From: Sarocladium kiliense
Lineage: Eukaryota; Ascomycota; Sordariomycetes; Hypocreales; Sarocladiaceae
Length of the DNA stretch: 64,000 nucleotides
Reading direction: 5' to 3'
Assembly (NCBI GenBank): GCA_030734395.1
Contig: JAUZTG010000007.1
Span: 248,001 to 312,000 of the forward strand
Below the pieces are notes generated by a model, which worked only from the letters and a program-made list of their open reading frames with translations, had not been told where the DNA came from and ran no database searches. A program made the translations under genes and the position numbers. Shown in pieces: positions 32,874-44,680 of the stretch. Position 1 is the stretch's first letter, and every line of letters begins with the position of its first letter.

Positions 32874-33804
32874 GGTCGCAAATCGCAGGCGCAACAGCGG
32901 CTTTGGAGGCGTGACAGCAAAGGTATGCGACTGGCGACAGAATAGAGACTGCCACAGCACAGTCCCCCTCATAAATGCCCTAACAGCCGCTAGCGACTAT
33001 CGGTCGATGATCTGTCGTCGTCGTCCAGCTGTGAAGGGTATATCGTGGATCGTGAGGACGATTGGTAAAGTCTTAGCGAGTGCCATTGGAGACGGGACAA
33101 ATTTTAAGAGGCAAAATCGCGGCACGCGCCGGCTCTGCAGGTGGTGGGGATGTCGGACCACAGTGGACCAAAGATCCGATATAGCACGCTCTCATGAGTG
33201 CTCACCAGTCGTCGAATCCAAGGTCGTCACTGGGTATCTTCTTCCCGTTCTTCTGTCAATGTCGACTAAACTGTCTAGTCACTATGGTCGACTGGGACAT
33301 CATTATCAGAAGCAAATACTTAAGAGTCAGGATGCCACGTGACCGCAGGCATGCTGCATGTTTTGAGAGAAATGAGACGCTTCCACATTTAGCTGAATAT
33401 GTACTGCCCTCTTCCGCCTTGTGACCGCTCGGCGCATCAACACAGAATACTTGGTTTCCAGATCCTCACAACCGGCTGTGTCCGAATCCTGTTCGAATCC
33501 TCCATGGACATCATTCGAACTGGTCAGAGCTCCCATCGCCCTCCACTCACACATTCCATTCTTCTTCTCCCTCTACACAATGATGAATTAAGGAAATTTA
33601 TGACTCTCAGGTCTAATGCCCATGAAAGAGACATGGGATGTGATGACTTGTAAAGGAAATCAAACGCGAGAGAGCGACCAACGCCATCGACACCGTACTA
33701 TGCTGTCCTGAAACGCCAACGAGAAAAAGAATGTGGGAAAGTACACGATGATGCGCTTTATGCACCGAAGACAGAGGCAATAGCAAGCCCCGTTCAGCCG
33801 TTCA
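32874..33804. other. Intergenic region between DUS1 and the BNI4-like gene
   Basis: About 0.9 kb. Its left edge (32874-32972) is an in-frame extension of DUS1. The plus-strand open frame 32872-33342 reads as random sequence. No other feature. Confidence 0.5.
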
Positions 33805-36287
33805 TCAGAAGAAGTGAGTGTAGATCTTGGAGTTCTCATGCACCTCCATTTCCTACAATTTGTCAGCTCCATCCTGTTTCAAGAGGCGGATATTTCCAGA
33901 TACTTACCATTTTGAAAGTGTTGAGCTCCTCCTTGATTTGTTGTGCGAGCATTGGGGTGAGGCGATTACAAGTGGCAATCTCGCCACGACGATCATACTC
34001 TTGGCTTGGCCAGGTATCATGGAAAACGATTCGTGGCGAGAAAGTAGCATTACGCTTGGTGCCGCCTTGGGGAGTGACAGGAGCACTCTTTGTGTCCTGC
34101 CGCAGCCGGAGAGCAGTCATGAAGTAGTCTTCGTTGCCAATGGCAATCGAACCCGTCCTGCGGTGACCCTGGGCCTCATCGTTGGGGGTGCTGGGCGCGC
34201 TGGAGTTTGGAGAGTCTGTGACAGCGGGCACGGAAGGGAGGTCCAGATCAACATTTGAGCCAGCAGCCTTGGAGCCGGGACTAGTGGAGCCTGTAGAAGG
34301 GTTAGTATGGGCCAGATCTGTAGAAAAGCTCCTGCACCTACGCTTGAGGATGCCCTTGCGGACCGCAGCCAGTACCTCGGCGCGTTCTCTGTCGCCACCA
34401 ACAATGCTCTTGCGAGCGGCAGAACCGTCGGTGCCGGATGATCCTGCACGCTCAGCAATCATCTCTGGAACTGCCCCTGCATCCATGGAATTGCGTTCCA
34501 GGTGAGGAAAGTCCGTTCCACCGTTGGTGGGAGTTGGTTCGGGGTTGACGTTGACCCGCTGCGTCTCTGCCTCAACCGTGATCATGGATACAGCAGCTTG
34601 GCTGGCCTCGGGCGCCAGCGCCTCGGCAGCTGGACCACCGACAACCGATTTGGGTCGGAAAAGGCCAACTAGTGATCGGCCACTCTTTTTCATCCCGCGA
34701 CCCATCTTACGGATCATGATAGAGGCGGAAGAGGCTGTCGAAGAGATTGATAGATTATCCGTCGAACCACCGAAGAATCGACCTCCATAGATGCTGCTGC
34801 CAATTCCAGCGGCCTCCTGCTGCTCCGCAATGCGTGCTTGCTCCGCATCGTAGGCTTCTTCGGCTGTTGGGTTCTTCTGCAGCCTGGAGGGCTCTGTCTT
34901 ATCGACAACAGGACTCTCTGAGTCGCCAGCTGCAGCACGACGAAGCTCCGCAGCGCTGCCGAATGACAAGGCACGACGAAGGCGCGACGTTTTGCTCTTA
35001 GCCTTGCCACTGCCCGCCTGGTTCAGAGCAGCCAGCTGCTTCGCCGCTGGTGTGTCCAGATTACTATTGACGGAGGGCGAAGCGGGGCGCAGTCCAGAGG
35101 TTGGTGAGAGCCCGGCGGCATCATTACCCATCGTCACCGGTCTTGACAAAGGAGACGGGTTCAGAGTCCGCTTTGTGGCATCGGAAGAAGAGCCTCGAGT
35201 CGGAATATTGACAAGACGTGGCTGTTCCTGCCTGGTGGCTGCGTCGTCACTGCTGAGCAAAGAGGGGTTACCAGTGGGGTTTGCTGCATGTCGAGTATTG
35301 GCCTGCATAACCTAATTAGCACTACAACCTTGGCTTGATAAGGCGTGATTGAGCAATTGGACAAAAACTTACTGATGAGGGTCGTGAATGACTGCTGCGA
35401 CTGGAGTTGATGCTTTCGGAGCTGGCGTTGCGGCCATGAGACTGGACGACACGAAGATTCTTTGCGTCTTGGTCTGAAGCTTTCGGTGTCGTAAAACCTT
35501 CCCCTAGAGGAGCGATTTCGAATGACTTATTGAAGTCGACAGTCTGCTCCAGAGCATGCATGCTTCGTCTCCGTAGCCGCTTTGCATCCTCGGAATTCGT
35601 TTGCTGGTAGATGTGCGTGTCATCCTTTGACGTTCCCGGCACCGTAGCATAAAAGCTGGTGGGCCTGTTGGGAAGCGTAGTTGAACTACTCGCGACCGAG
35701 ACGGCAGGCAACGCTGTTGAGCTGTGAGATCGGCCATGGTTGGAACCTTGGGCACTGGGTCTCCTGTAACGGTCAGGCGCAGCCTTGCCGCTTGACCCGG
35801 TAGTGTAACCGTGATGGGTGGAGGCGAGGTGTGCAGACTGTGGCCGAGGCTGAGGTACGATGTTCCTGGGAGTGGGAATGGTAGAATCATCGCGGGAGGC
35901 ACCTGGACCAATATGTACAGGAGCATTGTATGCTACCTGAGCTTGGTTTCCAGGAAATCGCCCCCGAAAGTTCATATTGGCATCATACTGTGGTGAGACG
36001 ACAGGGACGGGAGCAGTGTTTGTCCTGTAAGCGCCATAAGGCTGCCATTGGGCAACTTGGTGAAGGCTCGGCGTTGTCGTAAAGGCGTATGGTTGGACAG
36101 GTCCGGAGCTTCCTCGATAGCCAGTCGGGTTCGTCACACCACCGTATGCCGCTCTCGGGGTTTGAGCAGCGCCGCCCATCAGCTGATGGCCTTGTGGCTG
36201 CTGCATCATGGTGTTTGGGCTCGGCCGGTTCTGGAGCATGGTCACGGTGGTAGTCTGTTGAGGGTACGTCTGAACCAAAGCGGCCAT
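33805..36287 (-). CDS. BNI4: BNI4-like septin/protein phosphatase 1 scaffold
   Basis: Yeast Bni4 tethers PP1 (Glc7) and chitin synthase to the septin ring at sites of wall growth; I infer the same class here. Exons 36287-35373, 35302-34342, 34290-33908 and 33852-33805 give 768 residues. Most of the protein is disordered, rich in Ser, Pro, Gln and Asn. The C-terminus is the conserved part: RIVFHDTW (an RVxF-type PP1 docking site, codons 34022-34033), then YDRRGEIATCNRLTPMLAQQ, IKEELNTFKM and finally EMEVHENSKIYTHFF, which needs the short last exon. Intron 34291-34341 has a CTAAC-type branch site and no stop if retained. The family name is from memory of the C-terminal block. Confidence 0.7.
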
Positions 36288-37400
36288 GCTGATACCAAGC
36301 GTAGGACGGGTGAGCACTCGACAATATGAGAAAGTAGACAGTCTAGCGAATCGAGATCTGGACCAGCTGTGTATAACTGTGAAGTCGTACGGTTCTGAAA
36401 AAGAAGGCTACAGAGGATATTAGTATCAAAGAGCTGACCATCAGGGCGGTTTGGCAAGATGAATATGCGTTTGGTTGTTTTCCAAGGGTGTAGATGGGCA
36501 AGGAGGGGGGTAAAGTGGGAGGTCGAGGCTCAAACTGACCTAGGCCAGGGTCAAGACGGACAGCGAAAGTCGTTTAACCACTCTGGTGTTTTATAGATTT
36601 TGGAGGATTCAAGATTTTGCAAGAACGACCGTGTGGAAAGGTAGCTCGAGTCAGAAGGACGCCAGCGACCAGAGAATATAATGAGTTATCGTCAAGATAG
36701 CAAGCTCACTATTACCACGAGCAAGTATCAGAGCGCCTCAACCCAGTCAGAGTCCAATGGTGCAGCAAATTTCCGAAGTGACAGATACACTTCTGTTGTC
36801 TATTCGTGGTCAGAATAGCATCGAGACCGTTGCAATATTGTCGAACGTCGTAAGCTTTCGGAATTGTTGTTTAGCCGAGGAGGGAAGCAGGGTGACGAGT
36901 CGTGGAACGTGGACTGGCAAGCGAGCGTGAATGCAGTGCTAACAGGGCAAAGATCTTGACTGGGAACGAAATAGCGAGCGAGGCGAAGAGAAGTCGAAGG
37001 ATACGCAACGCTCAGAATGATGGGCAAAGCAAAAAGTCGCGGGCAAAGGTGGGTTCGGAAGTGAGAGGTGAGGGAAAGGGGGCAAAGGCCGTAACGGGGT
37101 TCCCCAATGGACTGGGAGAACGACGTCAAATGGTCGAGGACGGCGTAGGTGCTGAGAGGTGATTTGGGCTCTGAAGGGTTGAGAAAAAGGGGAAGAGAGA
37201 ACAGGAAGACTGGAGAGACGAAGAGGAGAGAGGGAGAGATAGCGAAAGGATTGATTTTGGTGATGATGGGGAGAGGCGAAGGGGGAGGGAGAAGGAGGAA
37301 GGAGGGTTTGGGCAAGTGGAGGAGACAGACCAGGCCAGAACCACCAGAGCCGCCCGGGAATGGAAAACGCTTGGTGGGCAGTGCTTAGGCGGGTCACCAG
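36288..37400 (-). promoter_or_regulatory. Upstream region of the BNI4-like gene
   Basis: About 1.1 kb with no gene. It contains a long strand-biased tract (37150-37345, listed separately) whose minus strand is pyrimidine-rich, as often seen before fungal transcription starts. A long 5' UTR is likely; the start site is unknown. Confidence 0.45.
37150..37345 (+). repeat. Polypurine tract (plus strand)
   Basis: About 200 nt that is overwhelmingly A and G on the plus strand, rich in GAG, GGA and GAA. The complementary CT-rich strand faces the BNI4-like gene. It can open false reading frames rich in Ser, Pro and Leu on the minus strand. Confidence 0.8.
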
Positions 37401-38554
37401 CCTGCCGCAGTAGCCTACATACAGGGGCTTCAGGGCGCCCGCTCAACGCTACAGCGAGCCTATGCACCTAGAGATCAGCATGTAGTGCCCACTACAGTGG
37501 AGGACCTCCATACAGCACTTTGCCCCCAAAATGCAGGACACGAGCTCATCTTCTGCACCTCATCACCACCCATCACTACTCCAGTCCACCATCTCCTGCA
37601 CACTGATGCACCTCAGGCTTGGCCTCTGATCAGGCCCTCCTGGTTCGATTCTAGCGGCTGCGATGTTTAGTGGACCGTGCGGACCCATCCAACGTCTCTC
37701 TCCACGGGGACATTGAGTGCCAGATACTCCAGATCGTTACGGACCAGATTGCAGCAGTCACTACGAACTGTCAGCAGTCACCGTGAACCAGCCCGCTGCA
37801 GAAGTTCGCGTTGCATGAAGGGGGTGTGCACACTGCAGCATGCACAAACCCGACTGGATCAAAGTCGGCCATCAGAAGGCTTCAGAAAATGGGTGTCTAC
37901 TCAAAAGCTGAAGGAACCCCCAGTCTCAGGGCATCTGAATGCTTACGCATCTGATGATAGCATCAGATCTTCTTCAGGACACTTTACCAAGCGTTCAAGT
38001 TGCCCACCGTGACGATATCCCCGTAGTCCTCAGTGGGAGGATCTAAAGCAACATTTCAAGGACTGGTTTGGAGACTCTCGGCGAGATGGTGGCTGAGATG
38101 TTCCCACTAAAAGCATCATCTTTGGGCGGGCAAGCCCTCAGAAGGGCCCATCGGTCAACCATTAACCTATAATATAATCACCCTTCCCTGGAACGTATCA
38201 ACTAAAGCCCTCCATCGACAATCAGACCTCGGTGAGTTCTTCACATCATGGATGCCATCGACCTTCCTACCCCGACGCACTCCGCTGCAACTCTCAATAA
38301 CCGACTCTCGCCTAGGAATGCCCGTCCTCAGAAAGAGCAGTATCCTGCGGTGACAAGGTCGTGTTCGAATCCCAGGGGGGTGGCAGCGCCTGTGTGATTG
38401 GATCACCGGAACAAGGTGGCATTGACTTATCCTGCGCTAAGCAGCGAACCCATCCATGGCCCCAGACGCAGAGTGGAGCAATTCTCGTGAAGACGGGGGT
38501 TACACTCACGAATTTAAAGCACTTTCTGACTGATGATGGAGACTTCAGGGATGA

Positions 38555-38851
38555 TCAGCATGAAGCAGCATCGCCGAGGTTGTCCAGGGGAAGGATAGAT
38601 ATGACCATCACGACGGTGATGGCTGTGGTACGATGATGACCATAAAGCAGGAAACACGCGTGTGCTGCCATTGAGTTTAGGACAACCCAAATGAGGCAGG
38701 GTTGGGCAAGCCAGGCACGAAACTTAGGAGTATCGGAAGACCAGATTACGAGCATCGCTTGACGCGGCAAGCGTCGTGATGCCGTCATGAAAGAAGGACT
38801 ACTTGTGGCAGTCTGTCTCAGCCAGCCTAAGACAAAACATGCCTTCTCCAT
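38555..38851 (-). CDS. Doubtful 98-residue membrane-like reading frame
   Basis: Not recognised. It starts MEKACFVLGWLRQ and has two hydrophobic segments, AWLAQPCLIWVVLNSMAAHA and TTAITVVMVISILPL, separated by a short His/Arg loop. There is no homology I can name, no neighbour relation and no codon evidence beyond the open frame. It may be chance. Confidence 0.18.
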   Translation of the reverse strand: MEKACFVLGWLRQTATSSPSFMTASRRLPRQAMLVIWSSDTPKFRAWLAQPCLIWVVLNSMAAHACFLLYGHHRTTAITVVMVISILPLDNLGDAASC

Positions 38852-39332
38852 GCCTCGAGGTTCAAGCAGCCCTTATCTTCGCACGTTTTAATTGTTTCGA
38901 TCGCTTGGGCAAGGTCAAATGCTCACTACTCTCAGTAGGCACAACCAACGAATCATCGGCATATACATTCAATTTGAAGTTAATCAGGCCAGCTCTCGCC
39001 TGTCGCAAGATGATTGCATAAGGGGGCATACAGTGTGATTGGCATCCTTCTTCTGGCTGGTCCCCTGTCGCGCTCGACAACAGAGATCGCCGAGCGGCCG
39101 AGAGGTGATGCAGGAGGAGATTGGGGAGACCCTGGCTACCTACGACGGGGCTGCCTGAGATCAGCATTGCACCAATTGGCATCGACACCCTGTTTCTCCA
39201 TGTTTCTCGGCAGACATGCTGGTCAATTCCTCCCTCGCGCCTTCAATCTAACAAGACCAAGCCACCATGCCAACCGTGGATTGCCCTGACGGCCTGGAAC
39301 CCTATCCAGCAGCTTCAAAGCTTATGTGCAAC

Positions 39333-39356
39333 TGTAGCTCTAGCTGTAGCTTTAGC
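39333..39356 (+). repeat. 12-bp tandem duplication
   Basis: TGTAGCTCTAGC followed directly by TGTAGCTTTAGC, one mismatch, in the gene-poor block. Confidence 0.8.
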
Positions 39357-40379
39357 TCCCGGACGCCGCATCAGGTCCGTAAGCCCGTTTGTGACGGTAG
39401 CAAAGGTGCTTCAACCACCTGCGCCTAGTACAGGAGAAGCAAGCGGCACACGCAGCTAGAGCCCGTGCAGCTCTGTGGCCCTACGGACCCCCAAATGGTG
39501 GCGTCGCAATTCTGAGCCGCGGTCGTTTTCGGAATCAAGACGCCGATCTCGAAAGGAAACTTCTGGCGTCCTTGGTTTGCGTTGCTGTCCACCGAGGCCA
39601 CCGAAAGCGTCAATGGCCTCAAGCAACTACTCACCGACAACCATGGCCATTCGCAAGTCTCAGATTTCCACTCTGGGGACCACGGTTGGCCCAGGCATCG
39701 TGCACCCTTCTGGAGTTGCTAAAAAAAAGTCCAGCGGCGCGATGTGGATCGACAAAACACACCAAGCGATCAGCAACACAACCAGTCCAGGTGGTTATTA
39801 ATGAGAACCTAGACTGCTCCTGCATGATCTCCGATCGGCTTAGGTACAACTCTCGGTACGTGGTTGTTTGATCGCGTCTTTAGTCAGATCAGGGTGATGC
39901 CTCTTATTCTCTACACACAGCTCTAAGGCTTGATAGATTGCTGAGCAGCGAACTGGCGAATCACAGAGCTGCGATGTCAACTCTGGCTAGGCATTCACGT
40001 CTGACTTGCAAGTCAGGGCTTCATAGAAGTCCGTGCGTTTGACAGTCTGGATGAGATGACGGGCCATTCTCCCATCGAGGCGCCGCCCTGTTTCAATGCC
40101 ACATCACCACCAGATGGTGGCCCGCACCCTTGGAGCGATCGAGACGCGTTCGGTGGGCCAATGAGGCCGTTGTGACGCGTCAACGTTCACATGTAATCGA
40201 TGGCCCTCTGGTAGCTTCCAGAGAACCCTCATTTTGCTTTCCATAACATCGAGATTCGGGCCTATCCACTCTTTTCCGCGTTCCGTCTTGAATTGTGGGA
40301 ATGGTCCACTGACATCCCTCGTTCTGTCCAGGCAAAGCTTCCCAACACTATGGCTGAAGTTTAGTTCAAAGACATTGAT

Positions 40380-40579
40380 GGGCTTCTGAACGCAGCACAA
40401 CGTGGCATCGACAAAAGGATTGGGGGTCCATCGTCTGCCTGACTTCTGGTATCATCGCTGCTTTGGGTTGTCTTCGCTGCATCCGCTACATCTGGAAGCG
40501 GCTCGGGACGCGACAACAGACTTTCAGGCACGAGGGCAATTACCGAGATGAGGTATTACGCCAAAGCTACGTACCATGA
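40380..40579 (+). pseudogene. Possible relic encoding a membrane helix and basic tail
   Basis: Not recognised. A frame without ATG reads STTWHRQKDWGSIVCLTSGI, then IAALGCLRCIRYIWKRLGT, then a polar tail RHEGNYRDEVLRQSYVP and TGA at 40577. It looks like a transmembrane segment with a positive-inside flank. Upstream in another frame (about 40210-40430) comes a coding-like run, PHFAFHNIEIRAYPLFSAF and WEWSTDIPRSVQAKLPNTM, interrupted by TAG within AEV-stop-FKDIDG. This could be a decayed gene or an unresolved spliced one. Confidence 0.25.
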
Positions 40580-43500
40580 CTATTCACGACAGCACTTGTA
40601 CATGAGCTGTCAGCATTATTTGCGGACAGGCCGGGTCAAATCCTCCGGACGTCACCTTGTGTCAGCCCATTTATTGACAGATTACACCCTTGAACCATCC
40701 ACTTTGGGATAGGTGACATGTCACTGGAGCATCATAATCAGAAGGTCTAGACTTAGACTTTCGGAGATGGATATCATTCGTCCGGAGCAGATTCCGCCTA
40801 GTTGGGATTTAGATGTTGAAGTTCAAACTCGATTTGGCTTTGCGATGGTTGAACATTGGCACAGAGCATGGCTGCTGTTGCCTGCTGCCGACATATCTCT
40901 GGCTACCCTATCGTCTCGCGATCAACCTGACCTCAAGGTGGAAGCGATACGGCGCGTACTTACAATAAAGTGCGACCGTGGTATCTTATGAATCAAGAAC
41001 ATGTTGACAGGCTGATTTTACACTTGAATGTCTTCTTGCTTTGGTTGTCACAGCACCGTAGCTAAGACAGGGTGACCTTCGGAGAATGATGAGCCTACCC
41101 TACACGGTTGACAACACGAGCAGCTGCATCGAACCCACGAAGGACGAGGGTCGAACAGCTCGGCGCTGCCCTTGTCTAGCTTGGATGTATCATTTGTCTA
41201 CAAAATGCGCTTCAAGATACGGACGGTGCTACGGAAACATCGGAGTGTCATGCGCAGGTGCTTTGTATGGTTGAAGCCGACGCTTCGTCGCTGCCCTGTT
41301 GGTGTACGAGCTTAGTACGAAGGATGCATGCTCAATAAATTCGATGAACAGTCTAAACACAATAAAATGATTCATTGAGAAGACTAAACCGACGACTCAT
41401 ATGAGGGACTATCTGATCAGCCACAGGATGCCTTCGTGTGGTTGTGACATCAGACTGATACGTAGGTTCTCAACCTAGTCGCAGTTAATCACAGTAAAAG
41501 GAGCCATTGACATCAAATATATGGCAACTCAAACAGTCACCAGTCACGGAGGCGCCTTGCGATTATGGCACAGCGGATAGGCCGAACTTCATGAGCCCGG
41601 GGCAGCACAGAAGCTGCAGTCACCCGTCGATCTTGCGTTCGATCCAGGAAGCACACCCAAGAAACCCGATTGGAAAGATTCCACCTGTGAAGCGGTAGTA
41701 GAGAGGTATTGAGAGAAGCCCAGCTGTGGAAATGAGGCCTACTACGAGAGTCAGCTCACAAGGAAAGGGGGGTGGAGTTGAGGATCAGTCAAGGAGCCCG
41801 GTACCGAGCCACGGAGGCGCCTCCATTTTTGTTGGTAGAGTACGAAGCTGCACCAGGTCTTGCACCAGACTGACTGAGAGTGATTTATTTGAGGAGTGAT
41901 CACTTGTTGAAAATGGAAGGCCTTGGCCCTGACACCTTGGCACATATCTTGGCGATCGCGACGATTGGACGAAATCAACGACATGCAGACAAGAACATAT
42001 TCACTCCCGAGAAAGAGTTAAAGAGAGTTCTTCGGGTCTGAAATCTGGACATCCTGTGCTAACGTAACATGTGACGTGTCAAGTAGCTCTCCTCTGGGAG
42101 TGGTGCATGTTGGTCTCAATGTAGATTGTGCATGATTCGCAAGGACAGAATGTCGCATGAAGTTTTGGGCAGGCAAAAGAAGAGCAAACGGTTGGAAGGG
42201 AGCAAAAGGACCAAAATAGAATGAGGTCAGATATGATCAATGATTCGCGGCCAGAAGCTGGCTTCACGGCCCGAGTCGTCTCACCTGGCCCCTTAGCAGC
42301 CATCCCGCACTCACAGCGCGTGGAAGGATACCCAGGCCGGATGTCTGAAGACGAGCATCATAGAAGAGAGCGTTGAGTGGTTCCCAGGCACAGCTTCCGC
42401 CCTTGACAAGTAGCATGGCCGGCTGGCTTTGATGCGGTGGGCTCTCATCAAAGCTTCTCTCCCCTATCAGCCATCAGATCTCGGTACTTCCTGGTATGAG
42501 TCACTGTGAAGCTACAAAGACATTCCTTACATGATAGAAAGCGCTTGGATCGTCAGTGGATATAGTGCGATCCTCGAGAACCCACGATGAGTAGTAGTTG
42601 TATAACTGAATGATGGCGGCAACGAGCGCGATCACGGGACCAGGCCGTCGCAGAGATTTTGACGTGGTACCTCGGTCGCTTCTGCATTCTCGAGGCACTT
42701 CAGAACCCCATTCCACACCTCTGCACCCGCCGACACGTCTTTTGAGACAGAAGGGTATCGCGAATAGCGTCAGCACCTCAACCTGGCGGTCAATGGCAGG
42801 TCTCGATGCTGCATCACGAGGACAGTCGGAAATGAGAGCCCCTATGCCTTGTCGGTCTCCCTACCCGCTTCCAGAAAGGCGTCTAACAGTATCGCAGTCG
42901 AGAATCTGGTTCACTTCTGCAGGTTGAGAACAAATGGCATCCAAGGCGTCAAAAGTCACGCCACATTTGCGATTGACCTGTATGAAGTTGCGGTTTCAAG
43001 GGGGTCCTTGAGCCACCCCAGGGCCTTGGTTTGGGAGGAGTCGCCTAACGGCGAAGATGTTCAGTTTCAACATGCTATATCTCCCAGGGCCTCGATCATA
43101 CTCCAGAGTAAAAATAGTAGTCTAAAAGCCCTGGTCATGCAAACAGGCGCGCGCAACAAAAAACTGGCATGTTTTGCGGTGCCTGGAAACGTCGATCAAA
43201 CACGGGGATGGGCGGTGTCAGGATGGGACTATTGAGAAGGAGTTTGTCGCCTTCGGAGTGGATGCGGCGGGAGGACGGGACAACCTGAAGTGAAGTGACA
43301 GGGGATGTACAGGCTGTGGACGATATGCTTGAAATTTCCCCGATAAGCTGATTCATCTCCATTAGGTACTCCACGATGCTCATCGAGGTCCGGTTAATAA
43401 TAAGCTTATTCTGTGTGTGCTGATGGTTAAATCACTTGGTCCAACCACGCGTGCGAGAAATACATCTCGTTACAGAGTCACAGTCAGCACTACCAGCAGA

Positions 43501-44093
43501 AAGGCTGCGCCAAGGGTTCGCAATGGGCAAGAGGATACTGTTCCGCCTGTGATTGCCAATCCTCACGATGCCTTTTTGTCCTTTTGCCTTGTCTCGGTCA
43601 CTCAGATCGGGACAGTGACTCTTGGCCATTGTTCAGCTTAGACGGGACCTTCCGGGACTGGCTTGGCGTAGGAACGGGTTCGCCCAGCCCAGCCTTGACA
43701 TGCGCCTTATTGGGACTAGGTATTACAGACTCTTGCTTCTTTGAAAGAGTGCCAAGTCGGTTTCGGCTGCGTTCCAAGACTTTGAAGTCGCTGAGCTGTG
43801 CAGATCGTCGCCTGGACGAGACTCGCGCTGGACACGACCAGCCGCCCACGTGTGTGGAGAGAGACATACGGGGGCTAAATCTCAACGGCGTCCGTCCATC
43901 TAAGCGTGAACTGTCTCTCATTCACAAATGCCCTGGATATGCTTTTCGCTACGCATGAATTTTGACAGGTGATTTTTGCTGCTATTTTCAGCAGCGAAAC
44001 AAGAGAATATTCGCCTACCCCCCTCCCCTGTGTGTTATATAGCCTTTATTGTTTCGACAAGCTTTCGAGCGCCCACCACCACAATACAGTACA

Positions 44094-44118
44094 CCCCCCC
44101 CCCCCCCCCCCCCCCCCC
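44094..44118 (+). repeat. C25 homopolymer
   Basis: Twenty-five consecutive C (G-run on the minus strand). It opens a false polyproline frame. Length is likely unstable in the genome and uncertain in the assembly. Confidence 0.95.
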
Positions 44119-44442
44119 GATCGAGGATCCTATGCGGCAGACTTCGGAGGCTCGGGATGTGGGTGCCCCGCGATGTGAGGAACTGCCCTCGACACTACTG
44201 AAGCTGAAATCAGTTCATGTCAACTTTCCCAAGTGGGCTTATCTCCTCATTTTGCCTCTCAGGGACGCTGGGGCCCAGTGGGTGTTCCCCAGGCCCCTGG
44301 TCCAGCCCCGTGACCCTTGTCCAGGGACCGGCGTGGAAGTCTGTCTATGGAGACTTTGGACCTTCTCAACCCACCTTAGTGTTGTAAGACGGGCTTTTCT
44401 GAGGAAAATTGCAGAAGCTCGTTTGGCTTGTAGACTTTGCCA

Positions 44443-44461
44443 GGGGAGGGGGGGGGGCGGG
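44443..44461 (+). repeat. G-rich tract
   Basis: G4-A-G10-C-G3, 325 bp downstream of the C25 tract and on the opposite strand sense. Compatible with a G-quadruplex. Confidence 0.85.
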
Positions 44462-44674
44462 AGTCAAAATTCTCTCAAGAGGGTGCCTGCGCATCTGCTG
44501 ACCAGGATGTGGTTCACGATGACCTTACGGAGCTTATGCTTATGAGGAAGGCAAGTTGATCGAACAGGGGGGTTCAAGTACGCAACCCCGAAAGCTCGGG
44601 ATCCTCGTTTCGCCGCCGAGACTTGCTGCTGCAGTATTATGTGACAGGAGGGACGGCATATAGCCTGGAGGATC

Positions 44675-44680
44675 TATAAG
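44675..44680 (+). promoter_or_regulatory. TATA box of the carbonic anhydrase gene
   Basis: TATAAG in context GATCTATAAGTACC, 135 bp before the ATG at 44815 and followed by a T-rich leader with CTGTTGTTG repeats. Position and context fit a TATA-driven promoter; not experimentally shown. Confidence 0.5.

Larger units (their letters stand above)
37401..44640. other. Gene-poor block of about 7.2 kb
   Basis: No long frame, no splice-joinable family and no recognisable transposase or reverse transcriptase. The small frames include a two-helix hydrophobic one (minus, 38555-38851, 98 residues, ATG start) and coding-like fragments near 40210-40579. It contains a C25 tract and a G10 tract at the right end. 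It could be decayed gene or transposon sequence, or a regulatory region of the carbonic anhydrase gene. Confidence 0.5.

Noticed and set aside
32872..33342. 156-codon plus frame upstream of DUS1
   Set aside because: Begins within the DUS1 start region on the other strand, has unlikely composition (many Arg, Ser, Trp) and no recognisable motif.
36800..37467. Ser/Pro/Leu-rich minus-strand frames
   Set aside because: Produced by the polypurine tract; they overlap in two frames equally well and have no conserved feature.
37640..37665. GGTTCGATTC resembling a tRNA B box
   Set aside because: Partial T-stem only; no matching A box or acceptor stem in the 80 bases before it.
43976..44545. 189-codon frame with a polyproline run
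   Set aside because: No ATG at its beginning; the proline run is just the C25 homopolymer, and the rest has no protein-like pattern.
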